From Microbacteriaceae bacterium (GTDB lineage: Bacteria; Actinomycetota; Actinomycetes; Actinomycetales; Microbacteriaceae), in contig CANGDL010000008.1 of assembly GCA_947452675.1 (NCBI GenBank), positions 1 through 64,000 of the forward strand: 64,000 nucleotides of DNA. The letters are read 5' to 3'. Positions 1 through 7,912 of this stretch are shown here, in pieces (position 1 is the stretch's first letter; each line of letters starts with the position of its first letter). Under the pieces are notes generated by a model that was not told the DNA's origin, made no database searches, and was given only the letters and a program-made list of their open reading frames with translations. A program made the translations under genes and the position numbers.

Positions 1-566
1 CTAGGGATGATCTGAGCCTTGTTGTTACGAACGTCGAGGTTACCGGTGGTGTTGGTTGAAACAGAGAAGTAAACACCAGGTGAGCGAACAAGCTGCGAAA
101 CAACAACACGCTCGGTGCCGTTGATAACGAAGGTGCCCTTTTCGGTCATGACCGGGAAGTCACCCATGAAGACGGTCTGTGACTTGATTTCGCCGGTTAG
201 GTAGTTGGTGAACTCAGCCTTGATGTAAAGCGGCTGCGTGTATGACTTGCCCTTGGTCTTGCACTCGTCAGGAGTGTATGAAGGGTCGTAGAGCTCTGGG
301 TTGCCGAAGGCAAGGCCCATCTTTGCGTCCTGCGACGAGTTGGCTGAGTCTTCGATCGGAGAGATCTCTTCGAAGATCTCCTCTAGACCGGTCTTTGCAG
401 ACGGGCCCTCTTTCTCACGCCAAGCTGGTGCGCCGACGAGCCAGTCAAAGCTCTCGGTCTGCAGGCTTAGTAGGTCGGGAAGTTCGATCGGCTCTGGAGA
501 CTTTGCAAATGAAAGTCTCTTAGCGAGGCGGTCGTTCTTGATGGTTTTTGCGTTCTTCGCAGCCAC
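1..566 (-). CDS. rpoB: RNA polymerase beta subunit, N-terminal part (truncated by window edge)
   Basis: The first 188 residues of the beta subunit of RNA polymerase are present; the gene runs off the left edge. The start is a GTG at 566, chosen because a strong GGAGG lies 5-9 nt upstream (571-575) and translation gives [20 protein letters not shown]. Recognisable beta-subunit blocks follow: the protrusion segment with [14 protein letters not shown], then [11 protein letters not shown], then [20 protein letters not shown] and [20 protein letters not shown], which are near-invariant in actinobacterial RpoB. The gene has its own promoter and a leader of about 145 nt rather than sitting directly behind a gene. 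Identification is certain; nothing can be said about the rest of the protein or about rpoC. Confidence 0.98.
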   Translation of the reverse strand, partial: MAAKNAKTIKNDRLAKRLSFAKSPEPIELPDLLSLQTESFDWLVGAPAWREKEGPSAKTGLEEIFEEISPIEDSANSSQDAKMGLAFGNPELYDPSYTPDECKTKGKSYTQPLYIKAEFTNYLTGEIKSQTVFMGDFPVMTEKGTFVINGTERVVVSQLVRSPGVYFSVSTNTTGNLDVRNNKAQIIP

Positions 567-714
567 TGTTCCTCCAAGGAATACTGCTATTAATCGATCG
601 CGAATCGACGAATAGATGGGTGAAAAATCGCAACCTAAAACCTGTGACGCCAAAATATGCGGTCACGCGCGCAGCCAAAATATGCATGCGGGGTGTTTGG
701 GAGCAAAGGTTCAG

Positions 715-742
715 TCTATAACGATTGCGAAAAGGTTGTAAA
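715..742 (-). promoter_or_regulatory. Probable rpoB promoter
   Basis: Reading the minus strand, TTTACA (-35, 742-737) is separated by 16 nt from TATAGA (-10, 720-715). The predicted transcript starts near 708 and would carry a leader of roughly 140 nt before the GTG of rpoB. The leader contains two copies of GCATATTTTGGC (685-674 and 660-649) 25 bp apart. Spacing and hexamers are close to housekeeping consensus; start site is inferred. Confidence 0.55.
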
Positions 743-782
743 CATTTTTTCTGTTAAATCGCACAGAAATTCGCGAGAGGTG

Positions 783-1088
783 CTAGAAGAACAAAAACAA
801 CTTGCCGCGAAGAGTTTTTTCGAACTTTTCGAACGACCCGTCGATGGTTGCCAGGTCTCGTGCATCCATCAGCATCGAAGTGGTTCCATCCTCGAATTTA
901 GCCAGAATGCAGGGCTCGCGGCCGGAGCTTGAGGCTTCGGTTTCGAGATTCAACCCGTAATCGGCTTTGAGGGCCAGGCCCAGGGCCCTGAACTTAGCCT
1001 TCTGCCGACTCAAGCGCTTGAAATCGCAGCCGCCCAGGCCTTTCTTGGCCAGGTGGACGCCCACGATTGAAACGGGTGTGGTCTGCAT
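783..1088 (-). CDS. Hypothetical protein (101 aa)
   Basis: I do not recognise this small protein. It starts at the ATG at 1088, which overlaps the TGA of the upstream gene by one base (TGATG), so it is very likely translationally coupled to it and made in equal amounts. The product is basic and soluble-looking, with no signal peptide or membrane segment; the first third is rich in Lys and Arg and contains GLGGCDFKRLSRQKAKFRALG, and the second half has an acidic stretch before a Lys-rich C-terminus ending KLFLFF. A longer reading from 1127 is possible in the same frame but would overlap the upstream gene by 40 bases with no ribosome binding site. Function unknown. Confidence 0.6.
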   Translation of the reverse strand: MQTTPVSIVGVHLAKKGLGGCDFKRLSRQKAKFRALGLALKADYGLNLETEASSSGREPCILAKFEDGTTSMLMDARDLATIDGSFEKFEKTLRGKLFLFF

Positions 1089-1468
1089 CAGCAGGAGACG
1101 ATTGCGTCGTTGATCTTGTCGGCCCATCCTTGGGCGTCTTCAACGCCAATGATGATGCGGGTGTACTTGGTGCCGCGAGCATCCGAGGCCATCTTCGCGG
1201 CCAGGGTGATTTCGAGTGGGAGGCCTTGCCTGCGAGTCCAACTAACGAATGCGCGGTCGCCGGGCTGAATGAAAGTGCCGGCGATGATGACGCCCGGAAG
1301 CCCGGTGCCGATTCTCAGGCCTAGGGTTTTCCACCAGCTCTTGTCGGCTACTGCTGCGCCACGGATGGCAATGCCGTTGACAGTCAGGTCACCGTGGAAT
1401 GCCGCCAACTTCTCGGATGGTGTCAATCGAATGAAGAGTTGGTCTTCGGTTAGCTCAAGTTTTGGCAT
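1088..1468 (-). CDS. Conserved hypothetical protein, PH-like beta-rich (126 aa)
   Basis: The product starts MPKLELTEDQLFIRLTPSEK and has the look of small actinobacterial beta-barrel proteins resembling bacterial PH domains: an early strand pair (DQLFIRLTPSEKLAAFHGDL), a central GTGLPGVIIAGTF segment, GDRAFVSWTRR, then TKYTRIIIGVEDAQGWADKIN near the end, where such families end in a helix. The assignment to that fold is an inference from pattern only. The start ATG at 1468 is preceded 6 nt upstream by AAAACT, similar to the -10 boxes of other leaderless genes in this window; an upstream in-frame ATG at 1486 lacks support. It is coupled to the downstream 101-aa gene. No signal peptide, no catalytic motif seen. 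Confidence 0.65.
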   Translation of the reverse strand: MPKLELTEDQLFIRLTPSEKLAAFHGDLTVNGIAIRGAAVADKSWWKTLGLRIGTGLPGVIIAGTFIQPGDRAFVSWTRRQGLPLEITLAAKMASDARGTKYTRIIIGVEDAQGWADKINDAIVSC

Positions 1469-1490
1469 ATCCAAAGTTTTACACACAAAC

Positions 1491-1516
1491 GCGCCCCCTC
1501 CGATTGGAAGGGGCGC
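1491..1516 (-). terminator. Rho-independent-type hairpin after the 73-aa membrane protein
   Basis: GC-rich arms at 1491-1501 and 1506-1516 pair with one mismatch around a four-base loop; on the minus strand a T/G-rich stretch follows. It separates the secreted/membrane gene pair from the downstream hypothetical pair. Confidence 0.6.
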
Positions 1517-1547
1517 GAATCTAAATGTGAGTTGGCAGAGGTTAAGG

Positions 1548-1769
1548 CTACGAACTTTCGATTTCCGAATCGTTCCGCGAATGCGGCCGGACGGCCCAAA
1601 GCGTCAAGCCCAGCACAGGAACAGTGAGTAGGATTACCGTCCACGTGATCTTCCAACCCTTGCTGAGAAATGCGGCTCGCCACAATTGGCCGAGAGTCAC
1701 AAGCAGCAACGTCAAGTACGAGATCTGGATGAATGTTAGAAATGCAATCCAGCGCCAATCTTGTGCCAC
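1548..1769 (-). CDS. Small membrane protein, PLDc_N-like (73 aa)
   Basis: Two hydrophobic helices are clear: FLTFIQISYLTLLLVTLGQLW (about residues 9-29) and TWTVILLTVPVLGLTLWAV (about 43-61), separated by a short basic loop and followed by a polar tail. The second helix has the pattern W..ILLTVPVLGLTLW that resembles the PLDc_N (phospholipase D-nuclease N-terminal) membrane domain found alone in many small actinobacterial proteins. I place the start at GTG 1769, one base after the TGA (1773-1771) of the upstream secreted protein, giving MAQDWRWIAF; longer readings from 1904 would overlap that gene by over 100 bases. The tight spacing suggests coupled expression with the secreted protein. Function unknown. 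Confidence 0.6.
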   Translation of the reverse strand: MAQDWRWIAFLTFIQISYLTLLLVTLGQLWRAAFLSKGWKITWTVILLTVPVLGLTLWAVRPHSRNDSEIESS

Positions 1770-1770
1770 A

Positions 1771-2421
1771 TCAATACCTGACTGTTCCGTTGGAGAGCAC
1801 TTCAATGGAATAACTCTCCGACCAACTGGCAGGAAACCCCTGGAGAAATGGTGAAACCAACCATTGTTGGACGATTGTTCGCGATGCAGTGGAGCCCGTG
1901 TCATAACAGTTCTGGGGTTGAATCGAGAAACCTACTGCGTAATCCACCTGGCAGTAGTGTGAGCCGGTAAAACCTAGATATGGGCTCACCACCCAGACAC
2001 GATTACCGTCGTAGTAAAAAGTTCCCCATTGAGTTAGTGAACTAGAAGCATGGATCGACTGCTGCCTAAAACTTTTGGACTTGACACTTCCAGCTGCAAC
2101 TGCCTGGGTCAGAGCTTGAAACTCGGAAGGCGAGAGAACGCTTTGCGCCTTTGATAAAGCGCTGGCATTAACGGTTTTGGCATCCGAAATACTAGTCGTC
2201 ACTCTTACCTGACAAGGCTCGCCAGCTGGGGCCACAGGGACATCTTTACTGGCTGCTGCCCAAGCCGATTCACATGCCTTGTTTTGGTAGGTCTTGCTTT
2301 CGTTTCCACCCTTGTCACTAGGTGGAATGAGAGGGCCAGCACTCGCAGCCGTTGCTGCGGCAAGCCCTGCAATTGACAGCGCGAAAATCGACGCCGCTTT
2401 GGTAAATGTTGCGTGTTTCAT
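1771..2421 (-). CDS. Secreted hypothetical protein (216 aa)
   Basis: The N-terminus MKHATFTKAASIFALSIAGL followed by AAATAASAG is a classical Sec signal peptide with a cleavage site near residue 28. The mature protein has several Cys (CESAW, EPCQVRV, HYCQVDY, QNCYDT) that could form disulfides, a helical Ala/Ser-rich middle, and a C-terminal beta-rich half beginning WGTFYYDGNRVWVVSP. No family is recognised. Start at ATG 2421 is supported by GGGGATTC just upstream; in-frame codons further upstream (to 2523) would bury the signal peptide. It is followed immediately by the PLDc_N-like membrane protein and then a terminator, so the two form a small transcription unit. Extracellular role unknown. 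Confidence 0.75.
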   Translation of the reverse strand: MKHATFTKAASIFALSIAGLAAATAASAGPLIPPSDKGGNESKTYQNKACESAWAAASKDVPVAPAGEPCQVRVTTSISDAKTVNASALSKAQSVLSPSEFQALTQAVAAGSVKSKSFRQQSIHASSSLTQWGTFYYDGNRVWVVSPYLGFTGSHYCQVDYAVGFSIQPQNCYDTGSTASRTIVQQWLVSPFLQGFPASWSESYSIEVLSNGTVRY

Positions 2422-2579
2422 GAATCCCCGATTCCATTTGATTTGTATGAGATGAAATGGTTCTCCCCCAACCAATTCATTTCGAAACCTATCCAAGGCA
2501 AGTGAAAGGCACAATCGTGCCACGGAAATTCATAGGACAGGCTTTTCTATCCGTGGCTGTGGATAACCTCTGGTTGGAG

Positions 2580-4340
2580 TTAGCTAAGGTCCGGGGTTCT
2601 TGGCGGTTCGGTTCGGCGCGGGCAAAGAGCTTCGAAGGTGCTGGCGATTCTCAGCAGGTTTGCGTCGCTGTAGGCGGCACCAGCAATGGTCAAGCCAAAG
2701 GGCATACCGATGTCCTCGGCCGTACCCATCGGAATAGTCACGGTTGGGATGCCAAGGTGGCGGATTGCTAGGTTTCCGGTTGCCACCCAAACACCGTTTC
2801 GCCAGGCTGAATCTGCCGAAGACTCGTTTGTGTCGGCATCGCTCGGTGCAACATCGGTGAGGGTCGGGAAGATTGCGGCTTCAAAACCACCGGCAGCTAG
2901 CCAATCCTCGAGATCTACTTTTCGAGTTTGCTCCAAAGCCTTGAGACCGGCGGCGAATAAGTCGGCCTGAGGACCTTCGAACGGATCGACAACTCCAACC
3001 TCGAGAGCCCTTGAGACATAGTCGGCAGGGTCGAAGTCGAACTCTGCGTATCGGTCTTTCAATGAGCCTGGCGGTGGTGGGAAGATCTTTGGTCCATCCA
3101 CCTCAGTAATGGACTGCAGGCCTGCCTGACCGTTGGTTTTCAAGAACGAATCCCAAGACCAGATAGAGAGGTCCCAGATTTCGGCATCGAAGAACTCGGC
3201 GGGCACGATGCCACGATTGAATACGTTTGGGGCGCCTTCGCGATCTGCCTCGTAATTCGAAACAACCGGGAAGTCGGTTTCGACGATCTCGGCTCCGGCT
3301 TCGATCAAGGTCTCGCAGTAGCTGGTCCACAAAGCCAAAGCCGATGCTCGTGGTTCGATCTTCTGCCCGGTGACCGAACCCATCCCGGTTCCCGTCCCCT
3401 GCAGCGGGTCTTTGCCGATGAACATCTTTGGTGCGGCGAACTTTGTGCCGGCAAGCGGTTTTGCAGTCGATGCAACCGATGCAACGGCCTCCTCGTGAAT
3501 CTCTAGAAAGCTCATTCCGTGGACAGCCGAGGTGTCCGGCAGCGCGACCCAGGGCTGCATGCGCCAAAAGTCGCCACTGGTTTCCGCATCCTCCACAACA
3601 AGGTAGTCGAGAAGTTCGGCCAGGTCGGCCATGCTTCGGGTGTGCGGGACGACGACATCCATGGTTGGCACCAACGGCCAGTTTCCGCGGGTCGAGATCA
3701 TCCCGCGGGATGGGGTGTATGCGCAGAGGGCGTTGCAAGCGGCGGGCGCTCGGCCACTCGACCACGTCTCTTCGCCGAGGCCGAAGGCAGCGAAGCTAGC
3801 TGCCGTTGCCGTGCCCGAGCCGTTAGAAGAACCTGATGCGAAAGCCGAGGTCAGGAAGTTCTCGTTATAAGGCGATTCTGCGCGGCCATAGAGACCACGT
3901 TGCATTCCGCCGTTAGCCATAGGTGGCATGTTAGTCAGCCCAATGAGCACGCAACCGGCGTCGCGCAAAACTTGAATCGAAAATGCGTCGCTGGTGGCAA
4001 CTAGATTTTCAAAAGCAGGCGAACCGGCGGACACGGTCATGCCCTTGACCTTGTAAGAGTCTTTCGCCGTGAACGGGATTCCATCCAATGGGCCAAGTGT
4101 CTTGCCCGCAGCGCGTCTAGCATCGGATGCCTCGGCTTCGGCGAGCGCCTGTGAATTGAGTTCAACTATCGAGTTGAGTTGAATTCCCTCTCGGTCATAA
4201 ACCCGGATGCGCTCAAGATATGCCTCAACCAGTTGAACCGATGTGACACCGCCCAAACTTAGGGCCTCACGCAACTGAGCGATTGAAGCTTCGACAACCG
4301 AAAATGGCTTAGGCACAATAGCGTGCGCTTGCGTTGCCAC
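2580..4340 (-). CDS. Amidase-signature family hydrolase (586 aa)
   Basis: Member of the amidase signature family, which hydrolyses C-N bonds with a Ser-cisSer-Lys triad. Visible elements: the Lys block LDGIPFTAKDSYKVKGM (about residues 85-101), INMPPMA-like segment, the Gly/Ser-rich signature FASGSSNGSGTATAASFAAFGLG (about 167-189), then EETWSSGRAPAACNALCAYTPSRG where most amidases have the nucleophile motif GSDTGGSIRxPA. This variant nucleophile block, also followed by TPSRG, is seen in a subgroup of amidases. Length fits allophanate-hydrolase/amidase proteins of 450-600 residues. The start is GTG 4340. No neighbour indicates the substrate; aliphatic, aryl amides or urea-derived compounds are all possible. 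Cytoplasmic, no signal peptide. Confidence 0.85.
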   Translation of the reverse strand: MATQAHAIVPKPFSVVEASIAQLREALSLGGVTSVQLVEAYLERIRVYDREGIQLNSIVELNSQALAEAEASDARRAAGKTLGPLDGIPFTAKDSYKVKGMTVSAGSPAFENLVATSDAFSIQVLRDAGCVLIGLTNMPPMANGGMQRGLYGRAESPYNENFLTSAFASGSSNGSGTATAASFAAFGLGEETWSSGRAPAACNALCAYTPSRGMISTRGNWPLVPTMDVVVPHTRSMADLAELLDYLVVEDAETSGDFWRMQPWVALPDTSAVHGMSFLEIHEEAVASVASTAKPLAGTKFAAPKMFIGKDPLQGTGTGMGSVTGQKIEPRASALALWTSYCETLIEAGAEIVETDFPVVSNYEADREGAPNVFNRGIVPAEFFDAEIWDLSIWSWDSFLKTNGQAGLQSITEVDGPKIFPPPPGSLKDRYAEFDFDPADYVSRALEVGVVDPFEGPQADLFAAGLKALEQTRKVDLEDWLAAGGFEAAIFPTLTDVAPSDADTNESSADSAWRNGVWVATGNLAIRHLGIPTVTIPMGTAEDIGMPFGLTIAGAAYSDANLLRIASTFEALCPRRTEPPRTPDLS

Positions 4341-4453
4341 GTTTGCCCATTTCTTCGAGTCGCGTCTGTGTCAGGCGGGTGCCGATACGGCTACATTCTA
4401 TGGGAGCAGGGTGCCTGGGCGAGCGGAAGAAGCCGGTTCATCGAGGCAAAAGA

Positions 4454-4485
4454 AAAAGACCCCACTAATAAAAATGGGGTCTTTT
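4454..4485 (-). terminator. Terminator of tRNA-Ser
   Basis: Perfect 11-bp stem AAAAGACCCCA/TGGGGTCTTTT with a 10-base A/T loop, followed on the minus strand by a T-rich run. It lies directly after the tRNA gene in its direction of transcription. Confidence 0.85.
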
Positions 4486-4493
4486 CAATTCGC

Positions 4494-4583
4494 TGGCGGT
4501 GACGGAGGGATTTGAACCCTCGGTGCGCTTTCACGCACACTTGTTTTCGAGACAAGTACCTTCGGCCGCTCGGACACGTCACC
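4494..4583 (-). tRNA. tRNA-Ser (anticodon CGA)
   Basis: A 90-nt class II tRNA. The acceptor stem GGTGACG (from 4583) pairs with CGTCACC near 4498-4504, followed by discriminator G and an encoded CCA (4496-4494). The anticodon arm reads CTTGT-CTCGAAA-ACAAG, giving anticodon CGA for UCG codons. A long variable arm with GTGCG/CGCAC stem follows, diagnostic of tRNA-Ser, and the T loop is GGTTCAAATCC. It ends in a strong terminator, so it is a monocistronic unit, divergent from the CDF transporter gene. Confidence 0.95.
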
Positions 4584-4603
4584 GTGGGATAGATTACTAC
4601 ATC

Positions 4604-5524
4604 ATGAGTACTGAAGGTTCTTCGAAGGCTATCGCTGCCGCGCTCGCAGCCAACATCGGCATTGCCGCTACCAAGTTTGTCGCTGCCGCCATTTCGGGTT
4701 CGGCATCTATGGTGGCCGAGGCTATCCACTCGGTCGCAGACTCGGGAAACCAGCTGCTGCTAATCGTGGGTGGCAAGCGGAGCCGTCGTGAGGCGACCGA
4801 AGCTCATCCGTTTGGTTATGGCCGCAGCCGCTACATTTATGCGTTCATGGTTTCGATCGTGTTGTTCTCGATCGGTGGTTTGTTCTCGGTAGTCGAGGGT
4901 TTGGCGAAGATCCAAGAGCCGCACAAACTTGAAGCCGCCTGGTTGCCCCTGACCGTTCTTGGCGTGTCAATCATCCTTGAAAGTTTCAGCCTTCGCACCG
5001 CGCTTAGAGAGGCAAAAAACGAGCGCGGTTCACAGAGTTTGGTTCAGTTCATTCGTCACGCAAAGTCGCCTGAATTGCCGGTGGTGATGCTCGAAGATAT
5101 GGCTGCACTGCTCGGTTTGACGCTTGCGTTTGCCGGCGTTGGGCTGACGGTTTTGACGGGCAACCCGATCTTTGATGGAATCGGCACGCTGGCCATCGGT
5201 CTCTTGTTGCTAGCGGTGGCGATCATCCTCGGTGCAGAAACTTCTTCGCTTTTGATTGGCGAAGGCGCGACCGCGGGTGACACCGCAAAGATTCGCGAGG
5301 CGCTGACCGGGGCCGAAGGTGTTGGTTCGGTTATCCACATGAAGACTCTCTATTTGGGCCCCGATGAGTTGATGCTCGCCGCCAAGATTGGTGTCACTCC
5401 AACTGCTAGCGCACAGGAGATTGCCAAAGTAATCGATGCTGCAGAAGTAGCGGTTCGCAGCGTTGTGCCGGCCACCCGAGTGATTTATCTAGAACCAGAC
5501 ATCGCTCGCGATTACGAAATCTAA
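4604..5524 (+). CDS. Cation diffusion facilitator family metal exporter (306 aa)
   Basis: A CDF (cation diffusion facilitator) inner-membrane antiporter, which exports Zn, Fe, Mn, Co or similar ions in exchange for protons. The N-terminal region carries SMVAEAIHSVADSGNQLLLIVG (about residues 37-58), where the family's metal-site HxxxD pattern is seen as HSVAD, and the second site in TM5 is EDMAALLGL (His/Asp replaced by Glu-Asp-Met). About six membrane segments are followed by a ~90-residue cytoplasmic C-terminal domain (AEGVGSVIHMKTLYLGPDELMLAAKI), as in YiiP-like proteins. ATG 4604 is preceded 8 nt upstream by TAGATT, so the message is probably leaderless; the frame stays open into the tRNA gene, which is an artefact. 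Substrate metal cannot be told. Confidence 0.88.
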   Translation: MSTEGSSKAIAAALAANIGIAATKFVAAAISGSASMVAEAIHSVADSGNQLLLIVGGKRSRREATEAHPFGYGRSRYIYAFMVSIVLFSIGGLFSVVEGLAKIQEPHKLEAAWLPLTVLGVSIILESFSLRTALREAKNERGSQSLVQFIRHAKSPELPVVMLEDMAALLGLTLAFAGVGLTVLTGNPIFDGIGTLAIGLLLLAVAIILGAETSSLLIGEGATAGDTAKIREALTGAEGVGSVIHMKTLYLGPDELMLAAKIGVTPTASAQEIAKVIDAAEVAVRSVVPATRVIYLEPDIARDYEI

Positions 5525-5537
5525 ATTCGAGTTGCTT

Positions 5538-5894
5538 TTAGTGGCGAATGTCGGCGCCAACGAAGGCGAATGAAGCCAGCAACGGCAGGATCCAGTAGAC
5601 CACCACAAAGGGAACACCGACCAGCATCGCTAACCCAAAGATCATCGCCCGCTTCACAAGCTGGCGCGTGGTCGCGCTTGTTTTGACCCAGGTATAAGAG
5701 CGGACACCCCAACGCCAGAGCAACACCGTCGAGCTAATCAGAAGGCCTAGGGCGGCAATTACCAAAAGCAAATCGGGTAGCCAACTTAGCGACCGAGGTG
5801 CAACGGGGAGCGTGACCAAAAATACACAGCCCACAATCAAAGCCAAGAGAAATAGTCGAGTTGGCCAGTTCTTTCGATTGATGTTCACTGTCAT
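5538..5894 (-). CDS. Small integral membrane protein (118 aa)
   Basis: No family recognised. Three hydrophobic segments are visible: LFLLALIVGCVFLVTLPVA (about residues 14-32), LPDLLLVIAALGLLISSTVLLW (39-60) and a long C-terminal one, MIFGLAMLVGVPFVVVYWILPLLASFAFV (84-112), connected by basic loops (TTRQLVKRA), which suggests a small polytopic inner-membrane protein. It lies 7 bp downstream of the HAD phosphatase gene on the same strand, so probably shares the tadA-HAD transcript. It converges with the CDF transporter gene with a 13-bp gap and no visible terminator hairpin. Function unknown. Confidence 0.65.
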   Translation of the reverse strand: MTVNINRKNWPTRLFLLALIVGCVFLVTLPVAPRSLSWLPDLLLVIAALGLLISSTVLLWRWGVRSYTWVKTSATTRQLVKRAMIFGLAMLVGVPFVVVYWILPLLASFAFVGADIRH

Positions 5895-5901
5895 TCTCCC
5901 T

Positions 5902-6558
5902 TTAGTTGAGACCCAATAACTTTGCCAGGTGAGCCGGGTTGTCGGCTACCTCGTCGGCCTGCGACCATTCGGCTTCATCCCCGCTACCCCATTTGACAAG
6001 GATGACCTCGATTCCGTGCTCACGAGCACCTTCGATGTCGTGGATACGATCGCCAACCAAAACCACGCGACTAAGGTCGGCGTCAATTAGTTCTAGTTCG
6101 GCGAGTGCGTAGGTGATGACGTCGGCTTTGGTGCTTCTGGAGCCGTCGTTCGATGCGGTGCCGAGCACATCGAAGAGGTGTAAGAAATTGAAATGGTCGC
6201 CGACAATCTTCACACCCGAATAACCCTTGGATGTTGCCAGAGAATTGAATTTCCCCCGTGCTTTGCTGGCCGCGATGACCTCGAGGATGCCTTCAAATAC
6301 ATCGGCTTCTAGGGCCCCTCCACCCTTGAGGTAACGTTCGCGATAAATCGACTTGGCACGTTCGGCAAGGGCTCGGTCTCCCCCGCAGATTTGAATAAAT
6401 GAATCCAGCAGTGGTGGACCAATGTATTGGTTGAGGTTCGCACGCTCGAGCAGGGGTAACTGGAGAGTTTCCATGGTGTGGTTGAAAGAGTTGAAAATGC
6501 CGGCACGTGAATCGATTATGGTTCCGTCGAGATCCCACAAAACCGTCGTATAGGTCAA
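5902..6558 (-). CDS. HAD-superfamily phosphatase, phosphoglycolate phosphatase-like (218 aa)
   Basis: A HAD subfamily IA hydrolase. Motif I is LWDLDGTIIDS at residues 8-18 with nucleophile Asp10 and acid/base Asp12; the cap domain spans roughly residues 18-90; motif II Thr/Ser is in SLATSKGYSG (about 105-114); motif III Lys is near STKADV, and motif IV is VVLVGDRIHDIEGA with the metal-binding GDRxxD. Length and pattern match Gph/PhnX-like small-molecule phosphatases; the exact substrate (phosphoglycolate, pyrophosphate or a nucleotide) is not decidable. It overlaps tadA upstream by 4 bases (ATGA), so the two are translationally coupled. Confidence 0.85.
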   Translation of the reverse strand: MTYTTVLWDLDGTIIDSRAGIFNSFNHTMETLQLPLLERANLNQYIGPPLLDSFIQICGGDRALAERAKSIYRERYLKGGGALEADVFEGILEVIAASKARGKFNSLATSKGYSGVKIVGDHFNFLHLFDVLGTASNDGSRSTKADVITYALAELELIDADLSRVVLVGDRIHDIEGAREHGIEVILVKWGSGDEAEWSQADEVADNPAHLAKLLGLN

Positions 6559-6998
6559 CGCTTTGCCTGAAAGAACTCGCGGATTTGCGCGGAACAGTCT
6601 TCCTGCAAGATGCCAGGGATGACTTCGACCGGCGAGCCGAGTCGGCCATCACGAAGCAGGTCGTAGAGCGAACCAGATGCCCCGACTCGCTCATCCCAGG
6701 CGCCGAATACAACCTTTGGAATTCGAGCGGCCACAATTGCTCCGGCGCACATCACGCATGGTTCGAGAGTAACTATCAACGTGCAGCCCTCAAGGCGCCA
6801 GTCTTCGAGTTTCGCCGCAGCCTCGCGAATGGCGATGATTTCGGCGTGACCGGTTGGGTCGTGGGCAATTTCACGGTTGTTGTGCGCCATGGAGATGATC
6901 TCGTGATTGTCATCGAGGATTATTGCGCCAACCGGAACATCGGTGCCCGACTTAGCTGCTTCGGCGAGAGCAATCTGCATGAGCGATTCGTAATTCAT
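6555..6998 (-). CDS. tadA: tRNA-specific adenosine deaminase
   Basis: TadA deaminates A34 to inosine in tRNA-Arg(ACG), allowing one tRNA to read CGU, CGC and CGA. The zinc-dependent cytidine-deaminase fold is visible: the catalytic motif GHAEIIAIREA (HAE, about residues 51-53) and the zinc-binding PCVMCAGAI (about 81-89), with LEPC directly before. Length 147 aa is normal. ATG 6998 is chosen because of GGGAGGTG just upstream; a longer reading to 7079 would run into the divergent upp promoter. It is the first gene of a unit with the HAD phosphatase and the small membrane protein. Confidence 0.95.
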   Translation of the reverse strand: MNYESLMQIALAEAAKSGTDVPVGAIILDDNHEIISMAHNNREIAHDPTGHAEIIAIREAAAKLEDWRLEGCTLIVTLEPCVMCAGAIVAARIPKVVFGAWDERVGASGSLYDLLRDGRLGSPVEVIPGILQEDCSAQIREFFQAKR

Positions 6999-7040
6999 TG
7001 GCACCTCCCTGCGGTCTAGAGATTCGATTAGATTTAGCCT

Positions 7041-7676
7041 ATGCGAGTTCACATTGCCGACCACCCACTTATCACCCACAAAATCACCGTGCTGCGCGAC
7101 AAATCAACGCCGTCGCCGGTGTTCCGTCAGCTGGTCGAAGAACTCGTGACTCTTCTCGCCTACGAGGCGACTCGGGATGTTCGCGTAGACGACGTGACAG
7201 TCGAGACGCCGGTTACTACGGCCAAGGGTGTAAAGCTTTCCCGTCCACGTCCGATAGTGATCCCAGTTTTACGAGCGGGTTTGGGAATGCTCGAGGGCAT
7301 GGTCAAGTTGCTGCCGACCGCCGAAGTGGGCTTTTTGGGTATCAAACGTGATGAGGAAACCCTTCAGCCTTACACCTACGCCAACCGCCTTCCAGATGAC
7401 CTAACCGGTCGCCAGGTTTTTATCATCGACCCGATGCTGGCTACAGGTGGAACACTGATCGACTCAATCGACTATGTGTTTGAGCGCGGTGCCACCGAGG
7501 TGACCTGCGTTTGTTTGCTCGGCGCACCCGAGGGGCTGGCAGCGGTTGAGTCTCATGTTGCCGGCAAGGATGTCCGCATCGTTCTCGGTGCCCTGGATGA
7601 AAAACTAAACGAGCATGGCTACATCGTGCCAGGCCTAGGTGACGCAGGTGACCGGCTTTACGGCCTAGCGCAGTAG
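7041..7676 (+). CDS. upp: Uracil phosphoribosyltransferase
   Basis: Converts uracil plus PRPP to UMP in pyrimidine salvage. The type I PRTase PRPP-binding motif is seen as [21 protein letters not shown] (about residues 128-148) and the UPRTase-specific C-terminal segment as [16 protein letters not shown]. Other signatures: [11 protein letters not shown] at about 74-84 and TYANRLPDD. 211 aa is the family length. The ATG at 7041 has TAGATT 6-11 nt upstream and no Shine-Dalgarno, consistent with a leaderless transcript. Divergent from tadA with only 42 bp between starts. Confidence 0.96.
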   Translation: MRVHIADHPLITHKITVLRDKSTPSPVFRQLVEELVTLLAYEATRDVRVDDVTVETPVTTAKGVKLSRPRPIVIPVLRAGLGMLEGMVKLLPTAEVGFLGIKRDEETLQPYTYANRLPDDLTGRQVFIIDPMLATGGTLIDSIDYVFERGATEVTCVCLLGAPEGLAAVESHVAGKDVRIVLGALDEKLNEHGYIVPGLGDAGDRLYGLAQ

Positions 7677-7912
7677 TTTCGATTTTCGCTCGGGCACTCA
7701 GAGGTCTACCTGCCCTGGAGAGGTCGAGTAGTCGGAAATGTCACCAAAATGGCGGCTTCGGCCACCTCATTTCGCCATATTTAGCCCGCTTTGCTGGTGC
7801 AAAACGCCAGCTAGCGCCTAGGTCATTTACACACGAGTATGCAAGGTCGCAGTTATCAACAATTTGCTCGGCGCAGGGTAGGCACCGTTGCCCTTGAAGT
7901 TTCAATGGACCT

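Noticed and set aside
783-1127. Longer start (1127) for the 101-aa hypothetical gene
   Set aside because: Would overlap the upstream gene by 40 bases; the TGATG coupling at 1088 is the better start.
4499-4603. Start of the CDF transporter inside the tRNA gene
   Set aside because: That reading runs through tRNA-Ser on the other strand; ATG 4604 with a -10 box matches the family N-terminus.
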